A DNA stretch of 64,000 nucleotides from Terriglobia bacterium (GCA_020073445.1 JAIQFE010000003.1:62001-126000); one strand, 5' to 3'. Shown: positions 35,860-44,786, counted from the stretch's first letter. Translations and numbers: made by a program. The notes: generated by a model from the sequence alone, not told the origin.

Positions 35860-36909
35860 ATGCGAACCCTCACGTTATCCAGCTTGCTCGCGGCCGCCAC
35901 CGCAGCCGCCGCGCTCACAATGTTGGCGCAAGCACCTGCGTCGCAGAACATCACCATCAACTATCCGGCCAAGGCTCCCGCCAATTGGCCGCTGTTCCTC
36001 GCCAAAGAGGGCGGCTACTACCAGAAGTACGGCGTTAACGCGACCATGGTGTTCGGCGTCCATCCCGCCGGTATCGCGATGATCGTCAGCGGCGAAGCGC
36101 AAGCCACGAATTACCCGATGGAGCAGGCCATGCAGGCGGCTTCGCTCGACGGATCGCTCGTGATCATGGGGAGTCCCATGAATCGCGGCCTCTTCGCGAT
36201 GATGACCAAGAACGACGTCAAGAGTGTCAAGGATCTCAAGGGCAAGCGATTCGGCGTCAGCCAGCTCGGCGATCCGCCCTACAACTTTGCGCTGGCGATT
36301 CTCGCCAAGAACGGGCTGAACTCCCGCGACGTCCAGTGGATCCCGCTGGGCACCGATGGCAACGGCCGCGTCGCCGCGCTGGTGAGTGGCCGCGTCGACG
36401 CCACCATGTTGCCGCCCCCGGCTTACTTCAAGCTCGAATCCCAAGGCTTCAAGGAAATCGCCAATCTGGCCGACTACCAGGACCTGTACGCGCCCATGGC
36501 GTATGTGTTCAAGAAGAGCACCATCGCCGCGAATCCCAAACTGCCCGAGCTGCTGATCAAGGCGCAGGCCGAAGGCATCAAGCGCTATTACGACGATCGA
36601 GCCATGGCCGTGAAGGCCTATGCGGTGTACGATCCGCAAACGCAGGCCGATGTGGAGCGGCTGTACGATCACGACCGCAAGGCCGAATCGTACGAGCGCA
36701 TTCCCTATGTGCTCGCTCCCGCGGTGCAGTACATCGTGGAGCATCAGGCCGATGCGCAGGTCGGCGCGCGCCTCAAGGCCTACGACTTCCACAAGGTGAT
36801 CGACAACAGCGTCGTTGACCGGCTGGTGCGCGAACATTTCTTCGAAAATCTGTTCGGATCGTCGGTCAAAGCGGAAGAAGACGCGAGAGCCAAGCTCGCA
36901 TTCAAGTAG
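35860..36909 (+). CDS. ABC-type substrate-binding protein (NMT1/SsuA-like)
   Basis: A 349-residue exported binding protein. Signal peptide about 1-22 (TAAAALTMLAQA). The NMT1-like pattern follows: NYPAKAPANWPLFLAKEGGYYQKYGV, PMEQAMQAA, then SVKDLKGKRFGVSQLGDPPYNFALAIL and WIPLGTDGNGRVAALVSGRVDATMLP. Such proteins bind sulfonates, thiamine precursors or aromatic acids. No permease or ATPase gene follows; the next gene is a LigB-type dioxygenase 18 bases on, which hints at an aromatic ligand. That is inference. Confidence 0.8.
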   Translation: MRTLTLSSLLAAATAAAALTMLAQAPASQNITINYPAKAPANWPLFLAKEGGYYQKYGVNATMVFGVHPAGIAMIVSGEAQATNYPMEQAMQAASLDGSLVIMGSPMNRGLFAMMTKNDVKSVKDLKGKRFGVSQLGDPPYNFALAILAKNGLNSRDVQWIPLGTDGNGRVAALVSGRVDATMLPPPAYFKLESQGFKEIANLADYQDLYAPMAYVFKKSTIAANPKLPELLIKAQAEGIKRYYDDRAMAVKAYAVYDPQTQADVERLYDHDRKAESYERIPYVLAPAVQYIVEHQADAQVGARLKAYDFHKVIDNSVVDRLVREHFFENLFGSSVKAEEDARAKLAFK

Positions 36910-36927
36910 TACACTCAAGATTCACAT

Positions 36928-37920
36928 ATGGCTGAAATCGTACTGGGTATCGGATCGTCTCATGGGCCTCTGCTGTCGACGCCCCCCGAGCAATGGGATC
37001 TGCGCGCGAAAGCCGACCGCGAAAACAAGAAGCATTGGTTCCGCGGCAAGACTTACGACTTCGAAACGCTACTGAAAGAGCGCGCCCCGGGATTCGCCGA
37101 CCAGGTTACCGTCGAGGTTCGCCGCGAACGTTTTCAGCAATGCCGCCGCGCCATGGAAGTCCTCGGCAAAAAGTTTAAAGAGACCGCGCCCGACGCAGTG
37201 GTCATTTTGGGCAACGATCAGCGCGAGTTCTTCGATGAAGGACTGACGCCTTCGATCACGGTCTATCGCGGCGCCCAGATCAAGAACGTTCAGCATCTGC
37301 ATGAGGACGCTCCCGGCTTGAATATCGCTGAGCCGGGCAACTCACCGGAAGAGGGCGCAACCTATCCGGGCGCGTCGGAGCTGGCGGATCATATCCTCGA
37401 TTCTCTGGCTGCCGAGAACTTCGACCTGGCGCAATCCGACATCACTCCCAAGGCTGCCCCGCGCGGCGGGATTCCGCACGCCTATGGGTTCCTGTATCAC
37501 TCCATCCTGGGCGACACGCCTCCGCCCAGCGTGCCGATCATCTTGAACGTCCATTTCCCGCACAACGTGCCTAAGAACGCACGCTGCCTGCAGTTCGGTC
37601 ACGCGCTGTATCGTGCGATCAAGAATTTCAAGGGCTACGGCCGAGTCGCTCTGATGGCTTCAGGCGGCCTGACGCACTTCGTGATCGACGAAGAACTCGA
37701 CAAGACGATCCTGGACGCCATGGAAAAGGGTGACGAAGCCGCTCTCGAACGGATCCCTGAGAACGTCTTCAAAGTGGGCACCGCCGAGACCAAGAACTGG
37801 TACCCGGTGATCGCCGCGATGAACGCGGCTGGCCGGAAGTATCACAAGGTCGATTACGTGCCCTGTTATCGCTCGGAAGCGGGCACCGGCAACGCGATGG
37901 CGTTCGTCTACTGGGATTAA
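36928..37920 (+). CDS. Extradiol ring-cleavage dioxygenase, class III (LigB-like)
   Basis: A 330-residue non-heme iron(II) dioxygenase. LigB superfamily features: EIVLGIGSSHGPLL (first His ligand), VVILGNDQREFFDE, HFPHNVPKNARCLQFG and MASGGLTHFVIDEELD (second His region). It may open catecholic rings; substrate unknown. It lies 18 bases after the binding protein, forming an operon of two. Its stop is followed at once by a paired-hairpin repeat that separates it from the convergent secreted protein gene. Confidence 0.82.
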   Translation: MAEIVLGIGSSHGPLLSTPPEQWDLRAKADRENKKHWFRGKTYDFETLLKERAPGFADQVTVEVRRERFQQCRRAMEVLGKKFKETAPDAVVILGNDQREFFDEGLTPSITVYRGAQIKNVQHLHEDAPGLNIAEPGNSPEEGATYPGASELADHILDSLAAENFDLAQSDITPKAAPRGGIPHAYGFLYHSILGDTPPPSVPIILNVHFPHNVPKNARCLQFGHALYRAIKNFKGYGRVALMASGGLTHFVIDEELDKTILDAMEKGDEAALERIPENVFKVGTAETKNWYPVIAAMNAAGRKYHKVDYVPCYRSEAGTGNAMAFVYWD

Positions 37921-37924
37921 CGAT

Positions 37925-37970
37925 GTGGCGCACGCACTCGTGCGTGCCGTATCGACACTCGTGTCGATAC
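37925..37970. repeat. Paired-hairpin palindromic repeat, copy 1
   Basis: Two adjacent hairpins with identical CTCG loops: GCACGCA-CTCG-TGCGTGC (37930-37947) and GTATCGACA-CTCG-TGTCGATAC (37949-37970). With the flanking bases the element fills the whole 53-base gap between the convergent stops of the LigB and copy-C genes. A second copy lies at 44713-44758, with paired base changes in the second stem. Confidence 0.85.
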
Positions 37971-37973
37971 CTC

Positions 37974-39005
37974 TTACTTCTTCGGCGCGTCCACCTGCCG
38001 CACGAAGTTATTGTTGTCGACCTTGGTGTTCGCGCCTTCCTTCTCCAATGTGCGAGCGCCGGTGAGCGCGTCGACCATCATGTAGTTGCCTTCGTGGCAA
38101 GCGTACTCATAGATCGTGTAGCTCGGATCCTCTTTATACGGCATGTGGATGGTGAAAGGTGCCGTCCAGGTCTTCGGATCGTTGACCGTCAGATCGTAGC
38201 TCAACTCGTCCTTGGAAATGCGGCGGAACTTTTCGGTGAGCACCGCGGCGTCGCTGAAGAAACCGCCGCCCGTGCCGGTCTTGTTGTTCAGGTTGGTGGT
38301 CTCGACCACCAGCGTGTCGCCGTCCCAATGGCCGCGTGAATCGCCCATGTAAGTCTGCAGGCCTTTGCCGACGTGCGGACGCCCGTCGAGTGGAATCACA
38401 CGCGTCTCGTGAATCATTTCATTGCGAATCACCACGACTCCCGGAGCCTGTACGATTTCGTTGCCGAAGTTGTAGAGCGTCGGCAGCATGCTGCTCACCA
38501 GGCCGCGCGTGATGCAGCGGCTGTAGAAATCGAAATCCTCCCAGGTGTCGACCTTTTCCGGGAAATGGCTGCCCGGCCCGAGCCCGTTCCGCAGGCTCTT
38601 GGCATAAGCCGCGCCTGCCGGAGTCAAAGCCGGAATCCGGCCGTTCGGAGGATCCACTACCAGCGACGCCTGGGCGTTGGGCTTGCCGTGCTCCACCCAG
38701 TATCCCGGCGGATTGATGTTCACCGTGTCCTTTGAAGACACGAACTCCTCGCTATCGCCTTCCGCCTGGCGCGCGGCTTGTGTCTCGCGCTCCTTCAACT
38801 CTTCTGGCGTGAGCGTGGCTCGATTGCCGAGATTCGCCGGACGCTGCATCGGGATGTTGGCCGTCGCGGGCCATTGTCCCTGCAAATCCGGATCGCCCCA
38901 CGGCGTCTTCGGCGCGGTGTACCCTTTAGAGGCTTTCGCAACTGGCTTTGCCGTCTGTGCCGCCAACGGCACCGCAATCAGAACAAGCGCAAGAAATCTG
39001 CTCAT
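37974..39005 (-). CDS. Secreted protein of the Acidobacteria-abundant family (copy C)
   Basis: A 343-residue exported protein, signal peptide ending near residue 15 (VPLAAQTA). It has a longer N-terminal part than its paralogs (YTAPKTPWGDPDLQGQW onward). Core motifs are shared: NEIVQAPGVVVIRNEMIHETRVIPLDGR, GDSRGHWDGDTLVVETTNLNNKTG, LTEKFRRISKDELSYDLTVND and YTIYEYACHEGNY. AGGAGG precedes the ATG. It is the last gene of a three-gene minus-strand group with a DUF6152 protein and copy D. Function unknown. Confidence 0.75.
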   Translation of the reverse strand: MSRFLALVLIAVPLAAQTAKPVAKASKGYTAPKTPWGDPDLQGQWPATANIPMQRPANLGNRATLTPEELKERETQAARQAEGDSEEFVSSKDTVNINPPGYWVEHGKPNAQASLVVDPPNGRIPALTPAGAAYAKSLRNGLGPGSHFPEKVDTWEDFDFYSRCITRGLVSSMLPTLYNFGNEIVQAPGVVVIRNEMIHETRVIPLDGRPHVGKGLQTYMGDSRGHWDGDTLVVETTNLNNKTGTGGGFFSDAAVLTEKFRRISKDELSYDLTVNDPKTWTAPFTIHMPYKEDPSYTIYEYACHEGNYMMVDALTGARTLEKEGANTKVDNNNFVRQVDAPKK

Positions 39006-39013
39006 GGGCCCTC

Positions 39014-39433
39014 CTATTGCTGCTTACCGGCATTCGGATCGTCGGGATTCGAACCGCCGACGAACAGTTTCTTCCCGTCCGCGAAGGTCACGCTGCTGCC
39101 GTTGGCCCGCATGCTGCCGTTCTTGGCCTGATATCCCTGAACTGAGATGTCCGTGCCCACTTCGAGCGACCGTTTGGTGAATCCGCGCCGCAGCATGATG
39201 TTGGGGCTGCCGCACTCCACCATCCAGTTGGTCACCGTGCCGTCCGGATTCTTCACGTCGATATGAATCCACGCGTGAGGGTTGATCCACTCCATGTCGG
39301 TGACCTTGCCTTCCAGCTTGACAGGCTTGCGCTGGTCGAACTCCGCCTGAAACGCATGGTGCGCCCACGCCGGAGCCGACGCGGCCAGCAACAATCCGGT
39401 GCAGATACTCACGACCCAAAGTATTTTCTTCAT
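39014..39433 (-). CDS. DUF6152 family exported protein
   Basis: A 139-residue exported protein. Signal segment ILWVVSICTGLLLAASAPAW ends before AHHAF. DUF6152 signature: KLEGKVTDMEWINPHAWIHI, NWMVECGSPNIMLRRGFTK and LEVGTDISVQG. ATG 39433 is preferred over TTG 39439 because AAGGAG lies 8 bases before it. It stands between copy D and copy C, with gaps of 12 and 8 bases, so all three are one operon. Confidence 0.85.
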   Translation of the reverse strand: MKKILWVVSICTGLLLAASAPAWAHHAFQAEFDQRKPVKLEGKVTDMEWINPHAWIHIDVKNPDGTVTNWMVECGSPNIMLRRGFTKRSLEVGTDISVQGYQAKNGSMRANGSSVTFADGKKLFVGGSNPDDPNAGKQQ

Positions 39434-39445
39434 ACGCAACGCTCC

Positions 39446-40258
39446 TTACTTGGCAGGTTGTTTCTTAAACTGTCCGTACAGCAGCTCTTCGGCGAACTCC
39501 ACGCACTTGAACTCCAGCAGCTGCGCGTTCTTTTCCATTCTCTTGTACAGAGGCAGACTGATCTTCCAGGGCCGCGAGAAGACCGAAGGATCTTCGATCG
39601 TGGCCTCGTAGTTGAGGTGATAGGGACTCGCCCGCGTAAATCGCTCCACCACGTGGAGCTTGCTGCTGGCGAAATCGCCTGCGCGATCGAACCAGGCGAG
39701 GCCGTTTAGCCCCGTCACGCCGACCACCAGCGTGTCGCCCTCCCAATGCCCGTTATTGGTGCCCATCCACGTGTCCGATCCGGCTTCCTGCGGCTTGCCC
39801 ATGTTGACCATGCGATTCGCCGTCGCGTATTCGTACACGAACAGAATCCCGCGCGGCGATTGCACGATCTGGAACGGATACGGCATGTAGTTCGCGCGAG
39901 GAATGCCCGGCAGGTAGCACTTGGCCTCCGGGTCCTGTGTGCGCCGGTTCTCGAAATGCTGCTTCTTCTTCGCGGCGGCGGCCGGCAGATAGGGAATCTC
40001 GCCGCCCTCGACGACGCTCTGCCCGGCTGGTACCGCCCCGATCGCCCCCATTTGCCACATCGGACCCGGCTCCGCGGGATGATCCTGAAGATCCCAGTTG
40101 GCCGTGCCCATGTACTCCCAGATTCCGCCCAGGTCGGGATGCCCGTCGGCGGCCTTGGGCGCTTTATAGGCTGGCGCTTGCGCGTGGCTGGGGGTGGGTA
40201 TCGCTGCCAGCATCAACAAGGCTAGCCCGGCGGTCGTGGCCGAAATCCAATTTCGCAT
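39446..40258 (-). CDS. Secreted protein of the Acidobacteria-abundant family (copy D)
   Basis: A 270-residue exported protein. Signal peptide ATTAGLALLMLAAIPTPSHAQA. Shared motifs: DGHPDLGGIWEYMGTANWDL, PYPFQIVQSPRGILFVYEYAT, GTNNGHWEGDTLVVGVTGLN, LHVVERFTRASPYHLNYEATIEDPS, SRPWKISLPLY. GGAGAGGGAG lies just before ATG 40258; the frame is open to 40339. First gene of the D-DUF6152-C operon. Function unknown. Confidence 0.75.
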   Translation of the reverse strand: MRNWISATTAGLALLMLAAIPTPSHAQAPAYKAPKAADGHPDLGGIWEYMGTANWDLQDHPAEPGPMWQMGAIGAVPAGQSVVEGGEIPYLPAAAAKKKQHFENRRTQDPEAKCYLPGIPRANYMPYPFQIVQSPRGILFVYEYATANRMVNMGKPQEAGSDTWMGTNNGHWEGDTLVVGVTGLNGLAWFDRAGDFASSKLHVVERFTRASPYHLNYEATIEDPSVFSRPWKISLPLYKRMEKNAQLLEFKCVEFAEELLYGQFKKQPAK

Positions 40259-40472
40259 CAAGCTCCCTCTCCGGAAGGCTGGTCCCAAAGGTGCCCGCAG
40301 CACGGCTAAGATGTTACTGCACAGCATCTTCAGAGTCAAGCTAAACTAGCCCTGCGCGCTCTTGCTGGAACTAACTCGGCCAGGGTACTGAGGCAATTTC
40401 CGAAATTTGGCTAAGGCAAGATTCGCTAGAATTTTCCCCTGGAGGTCTGCGCGAAGTGCCGAATACTTAATC

Positions 40473-41243
40473 GTGCTTTGGCATACGTTCCGCTTCGCAC
40501 CCTCGGCGGGTCTGGCTGTGCTCGTCTGTCTGGTAACCATTTTTGGGTGTTTCCGGCTGTTGCGGCGGGGCATATATTACACCCTGGATCGGTTTCTTCT
40601 AGGATTTATCGGCCTGTTGTCGATTTATCAGGGGCTGCGCGTGTTAAAGGAAATCGGCCTGATGAGCGTTTTTTCCAACCGGATTCTCAACAGCTTCGTG
40701 GAGTTGGCCGTGGCCCTTCTTTACCTCCTGGCCACCGGGATCATGCGGCTATCCGGCGAACAGCGGCGGTATGTAAACTTTCAGCTCCGGGCTGCCAAGG
40801 CCGAACCGAAGCAACCGCTCGTAATTACTCCCGTCGCAGGGCCGCCTTTACCGAAGGAATATGTCACACCGATCGAACAGCTCGCGCCCGTTCTGACGGA
40901 TCCAGCCTTCAAGCTCTACTTCTACCTCTGCACTCGCAGCGAGGCGAGTACCGGGTGGGTAACGGTGGATGACTCTGCCTTGCAGGCCCTTCGAAAGGGT
41001 TTCGACGAGGTTGCGAGTCTACTGAAGGAATTGGCGCAGCAGGGCATGTGCCATCTGAGCGAAGACCAATCGGCACGGCCGATCGTCGTGCAGCTTCTCT
41101 CGCCACGTCACGAAACCGGACCTGCGACAACCGAGACCGCCGCTGATTCTCTCCTTGCCCTGGATCGCGAGCTGCGCGACGCCAGCGCCCAGATCATTGC
41201 CGAAGCCCGGGCCACCGAGCAGCACCAGCTGTGGCCGGTATAG
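40473..41243 (+). CDS. Membrane protein with C-terminal helical soluble domain, unknown function
   Basis: A protein of about 256 residues with three membrane segments in its first 90 residues (GLAVLVCLVTIFGCFRLL, FLLGFIGLLSIYQGLRVL, LAVALLYLLATGIM), then a charged soluble part. Residues about 140-215 (LAPVLTDPAFKLYFYLCTR, LQALRKGFDEVASLLKELAQQGMCHL) resemble a winged-helix/MarR-like arrangement. I do not recognise the family. GTG 40473 is chosen tentatively; TTG 40407 is an alternative and neither has a good ribosome site. Convergent with the cytochrome c gene. Confidence 0.55.
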   Translation: MLWHTFRFAPSAGLAVLVCLVTIFGCFRLLRRGIYYTLDRFLLGFIGLLSIYQGLRVLKEIGLMSVFSNRILNSFVELAVALLYLLATGIMRLSGEQRRYVNFQLRAAKAEPKQPLVITPVAGPPLPKEYVTPIEQLAPVLTDPAFKLYFYLCTRSEASTGWVTVDDSALQALRKGFDEVASLLKELAQQGMCHLSEDQSARPIVVQLLSPRHETGPATTETAADSLLALDRELRDASAQIIAEARATEQHQLWPV

Positions 41244-41244
41244 G

Positions 41245-41721
41245 CTACTTAAGAGATCGCAAATAGCTGACGATGTCCGCGACTTCCTCGGAGCTCAGCT
41301 TGCCCTTGTACGACGGCATCAGTCCTTTGGTGACAATGGTCGTCTCGCTCAGCTCGGACTTCGGAAACGACTTCAGGTTGCCCTGGCTATCCACGAGCTG
41401 CACCGTGAACATGTCCCGGTTGACCAGCCGGCCCGTGATGATCGTGCCGTCCTTTTTGAGGGTCACCCGAACGCCCCGATTCGCCCTCGCGACGTCCGCG
41501 TCAGGATCGAGCAAAGCCCGTTCCAGATAAGCGGGTGTGGCCCGGCGTTCCTTGCCGATCAGTGTAAGCTCGGGTCCCGTCCTCGATCCAGTCACCTTGA
41601 TTCGATGGCAGCTCAGGCAATCGCCCTTGCCTTCGAAAATCACTTTGCCCCGGGCGGCGTTGCCCGGAGGCTGGGCGCATAGCACGCCCGCCGCAAAAAT
41701 CCAGATAGCAAGTTTATTCAC
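41245..41721 (-). CDS. Exported cytochrome c family protein
   Basis: A 158-residue periplasmic single-heme protein. Signal segment LAIWIFAAGVLCAQ, heme-binding CLSCH near residue 34, and C-terminal GLMPSYKGKLSSEEVADIVSYLRSL with the axial Met. The middle part (TLKKDGTIITGRLVNRDMFTVQLVD) is an insert seen in PVC/Acidobacteria heme proteins with a small beta domain. The GTG start overlaps the stop of copy E (GTGA), so the two are translationally coupled. Confidence 0.85.
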   Translation of the reverse strand: MNKLAIWIFAAGVLCAQPPGNAARGKVIFEGKGDCLSCHRIKVTGSRTGPELTLIGKERRATPAYLERALLDPDADVARANRGVRVTLKKDGTIITGRLVNRDMFTVQLVDSQGNLKSFPKSELSETTIVTKGLMPSYKGKLSSEEVADIVSYLRSLK

Positions 41722-42704
41722 TTCAGGTGTGGGACGTCCTTCTCGTTTTCGTTGCAGATGTACTCGGCGATTTCTTCGCCGGGAGCCAGATCCCAGACGT
41801 CGCGGATCTTCCAAGGCTTCCTGAACGCGCCTGGATCCTCGATCGTGATTTCCTTCTCGAGATGTCCCAGGTCCGGGCGGCGCATGCGCTGAACGACGTG
41901 CAGCATCTCCGTATGCGGAAACACCCGCAGCCAGCTCCGGTCGTTATATCCGACCGTATCCACGACCAGTGTGTCCTTGTCCCAGCGGCCGATCGAGTGT
42001 CCCATCCAGCTCGGATCGAGGTCCTTCGGATGCCCGCGCCCGTCGAGGAAAATCTGGACGATGCCAGGAACATTTCCTTCCCACAGAATCGCGATCACCG
42101 CCGGCGTCTGAATGATTTTGTAAATGAATGGCGAGATGAGCAGGTTGTCGCCCGGCAGGCAGGACTCCGATGGATTTCCCGTTCCTCGCGCGCGCCGCTG
42201 CTTGGTGATTTCCTCGGCCCATGGCAGCAAGTCAGGAGCATCCGCGTCTGGTGCGTTTCCAGTCCAGACGGCGGAGAAATCCGTTTTTCCGTCGCGTCCC
42301 CGCGGTGCCGGACCCAAAGGCGATCCCTTGGCTTTTTGGCGGATGAGGAGTGAGAAGTCGTCACCCGGCGTACCCAGATTCCCGCCCCACGCCAACCGGA
42401 TATCGAGCTTCGCCGTTTGTCCCGCCTGAATCGCCACGCCCTTTTGCTCGTATTTGGGAAATGTGAACGTGATTGGCGGAACGGTGATGTCGTACATTCC
42501 TGGCGGAAGTTTCGACAGCGTGTAGGAGCCCCCGGCGATTGCAGCGGTCTTGTAGACCCTGCCCGTCGCCGCATTCTTGGCCTCGACAGGGGCCGTAGGA
42601 ACACCGTGGCCATCCGGGTCGCTAATCGTGCCCGCGAGAGTTCCGGTGCCGGTTTGCGCCGCGGCCAAACTCAGCAACCCGAAAAACACACTCAGCAAAC
42701 GCAT
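41718..42704 (-). CDS. Secreted family protein fused to a carboxypeptidase-regulatory-like domain (copy E)
   Basis: A 328-residue exported protein. Signal peptide LLSVFFGLLSLAAAQ, then residues 20-105 a carboxypeptidase-regulatory-like beta sandwich (GTLAGTISDPDGHGVPTAP, YTLSKLPPGMYDITVP), then the secreted family core: IIQTPAVIAILWEGNVPGIV, FLDGRGHPKDLDPSWMGHS, WDKDTLVVDTVGYNDRSWL and YICNENEKDVPHL. It is coupled to a cytochrome c gene downstream by a GTGA overlap. Divergent from the beta-helix gene. Confidence 0.75.
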   Translation of the reverse strand: MRLLSVFFGLLSLAAAQTGTGTLAGTISDPDGHGVPTAPVEAKNAATGRVYKTAAIAGGSYTLSKLPPGMYDITVPPITFTFPKYEQKGVAIQAGQTAKLDIRLAWGGNLGTPGDDFSLLIRQKAKGSPLGPAPRGRDGKTDFSAVWTGNAPDADAPDLLPWAEEITKQRRARGTGNPSESCLPGDNLLISPFIYKIIQTPAVIAILWEGNVPGIVQIFLDGRGHPKDLDPSWMGHSIGRWDKDTLVVDTVGYNDRSWLRVFPHTEMLHVVQRMRRPDLGHLEKEITIEDPGAFRKPWKIRDVWDLAPGEEIAEYICNENEKDVPHLK

Positions 42705-42736
42705 AATTCATAGTACTGGAGTGATAGAATCCCGTC

Positions 42737-44704
42737 ATGCGCACTTCCATCGTTCTGGCCCTGCTCTTTCTCACGACTGCGCTGCAGGCGGCGAACCGGA
42801 CCACGACTGGCGAGTTCATTGCCGAACGCCCCACGCTCATTTCCCTGGGTTTTGAATGGCACATCGATGGCGACGACAACCATAACGCCGCCGTTTCGGT
42901 CTTCTACCGCAAGAAGGGCGAGCAAGCGTGGAAAGAGGGGCTGCCTCTGCTCCGCCTGGACCACGAACGGATCAACGAAAACGCGCTGCAATATATCGTT
43001 CCCAACATGTTCGCCGGGAGCATCTTCGATCTGGAGCCCGCCACCGATTACGAGTGCCGGTTTGTCCTGGCCGATCCCGATGGCGTCGACGGCAAGGCTG
43101 AGAATATCGTCACCGTCCACACGCGTCCCGAGCCCAAGCCGGCCGCGGGAGGCAAGGTCTATCACGTGTATCCGCCAGGCTTCAACGGCCAGAAGCAGGA
43201 GCCCGCGTTCACCGGTCTCCAAGCCGCGTACTACATGGGGAGCAACGGAGCGGATTACTTCAATAGCTTCCCGGCCCGGGTTCAGCCCGGCGATGTGATT
43301 CTGGTGCACGCCGGTGTGTACAAGGACGACCGTTACAAATATGGAGGCCAGCTCGGCACTCTCTCCAGCGGCACGTATTTCCTAACGCAGAGCGGCACCG
43401 CCGACAAGCCCATCGTCATCAAAGGTGCGGGCGACGGCGAAGCAATCTTCGATGGAGATGGTGCCTTCAACCTGTTCAACCTCATGGCCGCGAATTACAA
43501 CTACTTCGAAGGCCTGACGGTTCGCAACACCGAGCTCGCATTCTGGGCGGGCTACAAGAACATCACCGGCGCGAGCGGCATCACCATCAAGAACTGCAAG
43601 CTGGAGAACATCGGACGCGGCGTCTATTCCGATTGGTCCGGATCGAAGGATTTCTACATCGCCGATAACACCTTTGTCGGGAAATTCCGGCCGGATATCC
43701 TGATGGGCTTCACCGGACGCGAGTGGCAGGCGTATCCGGAATTCGGAGCCAAGCTGGTTTCCGAATACGCAGTGAAGCTTTACGGGCAGGGCCACGTGGT
43801 GGCCTATAACTACGTCACACAGTTCCACGACGGTATCGACATCGCCACTTACGGAAATCCGGACGGCGCTCCCAACGCGATTCAGGACCGCCTGCCGGTT
43901 TCGATCGATTTCTACAACAACGACGTCACCAACGTCGAGGACAACTGCATCGAGACCGATGGCGGCGCGCACAATATCCGCGTCTTCCGCAATCGCTGCT
44001 TCAATAACGGGAATCGTGCTCTCAGCGTGCAGCCGATGTTCGGCGGTCCGGTGTATTTCATCCGCAACATTGTGTACGATTCGCCGGAGGGCGGAGCCTT
44101 GAAGCTCACTGCATCGGCGGCCGGCATCCTGGTCTATCACAATACGTTCCTGGCGCCGGTCGAGCCCATGCTTCTCGCAACTTCGAACCTCCACTTCCGC
44201 AACAATCTGATTTTGGGAAAGAGCCAGAACCCCGGGATCTTTTCCATCGAGTCCAACACCAACTACTCGAGTGCGGACTACAACGGCTTCCGGCCGAATG
44301 AAGGCGCCGAATATTCCTTCGAGTGGAGCACGCCGCCGTTTTCGGTCCGTGCCCTATTTCCCGGAGAGATGGGTGCCCTCGCGATGCAGCCGCAGAACCA
44401 GCTCGAAGCCAAATCGCGCGAGCGCAGGCGGTTCAAGACGCTCAAGGAGTACACCGAAGCCACCGGCCAGGATCGCCACAGCGTGATCATCGATTACGAC
44501 GTGTTCCAGAAGGTGACGCCTCCCGGTCCCGATTTGCGGACGCTATACAAGCCTGCGGATTTCGATTTCCAGCTTCGTCCAGGATCGGCCGCGGTGGACG
44601 CCGCGGTTCGGCTGACCGGAGTGAACGACGATTTCACCGGCCGCGCCCCGGACCTGGGGGCGTTAGAGGTCGGCCGCCCGGTCCCGCGCTACGGTCCGAG
44701 ATAG
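42737..44704 (+). CDS. Secreted right-handed beta-helix protein
   Basis: A 655-residue exported protein, signal peptide about 1-18 (LALLFLTTALQAA). An N-terminal beta domain (residues 20-130) is followed by a parallel beta-helix with repeated short Asn/Gly turns: YNYFEGLTVRNTEL, SGITIKNCKLENIGRGVYSD, KDFYIADNTFVGK, IDFYNNDVTNVEDNCIE, VFRNRCFNNGNRALS. Pectate-lyase-like or other polysaccharide-active folds share this pattern; no active site can be assigned. The stop is followed by the second paired-hairpin repeat. Confidence 0.8.
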   Translation: MRTSIVLALLFLTTALQAANRTTTGEFIAERPTLISLGFEWHIDGDDNHNAAVSVFYRKKGEQAWKEGLPLLRLDHERINENALQYIVPNMFAGSIFDLEPATDYECRFVLADPDGVDGKAENIVTVHTRPEPKPAAGGKVYHVYPPGFNGQKQEPAFTGLQAAYYMGSNGADYFNSFPARVQPGDVILVHAGVYKDDRYKYGGQLGTLSSGTYFLTQSGTADKPIVIKGAGDGEAIFDGDGAFNLFNLMAANYNYFEGLTVRNTELAFWAGYKNITGASGITIKNCKLENIGRGVYSDWSGSKDFYIADNTFVGKFRPDILMGFTGREWQAYPEFGAKLVSEYAVKLYGQGHVVAYNYVTQFHDGIDIATYGNPDGAPNAIQDRLPVSIDFYNNDVTNVEDNCIETDGGAHNIRVFRNRCFNNGNRALSVQPMFGGPVYFIRNIVYDSPEGGALKLTASAAGILVYHNTFLAPVEPMLLATSNLHFRNNLILGKSQNPGIFSIESNTNYSSADYNGFRPNEGAEYSFEWSTPPFSVRALFPGEMGALAMQPQNQLEAKSRERRRFKTLKEYTEATGQDRHSVIIDYDVFQKVTPPGPDLRTLYKPADFDFQLRPGSAAVDAAVRLTGVNDDFTGRAPDLGALEVGRPVPRYGPR

Positions 44705-44712
44705 TTGGCTAT

Positions 44713-44758
44713 GTGGCGCACGCACTCTTGCGTGCCGTGTCGAGACTCTTCTCGACAC
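44713..44758. repeat. Paired-hairpin palindromic repeat, copy 2
   Basis: Hairpins GCACGCA-CTCT-TGCGTGC (44718-44735) and GTGTCGAGA-CTCT-TCTCGACAC (44737-44758). Compared with copy 1, the second stem differs at two positions on each arm and all remain paired. Both loops are CTCT here but CTCG in copy 1. It lies between the beta-helix gene and the lone HicB gene. Confidence 0.85.
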
Positions 44759-44786
44759 CTGTTTGCACGAAAGCGGGAGATTCTTG

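Noticed and set aside
35875-36918. Minus-strand frame of 347 codons opposite the solute-binding protein gene
   Set aside because: Antisense shadow; the plus-strand gene has a promoter, signal peptide and family pattern.
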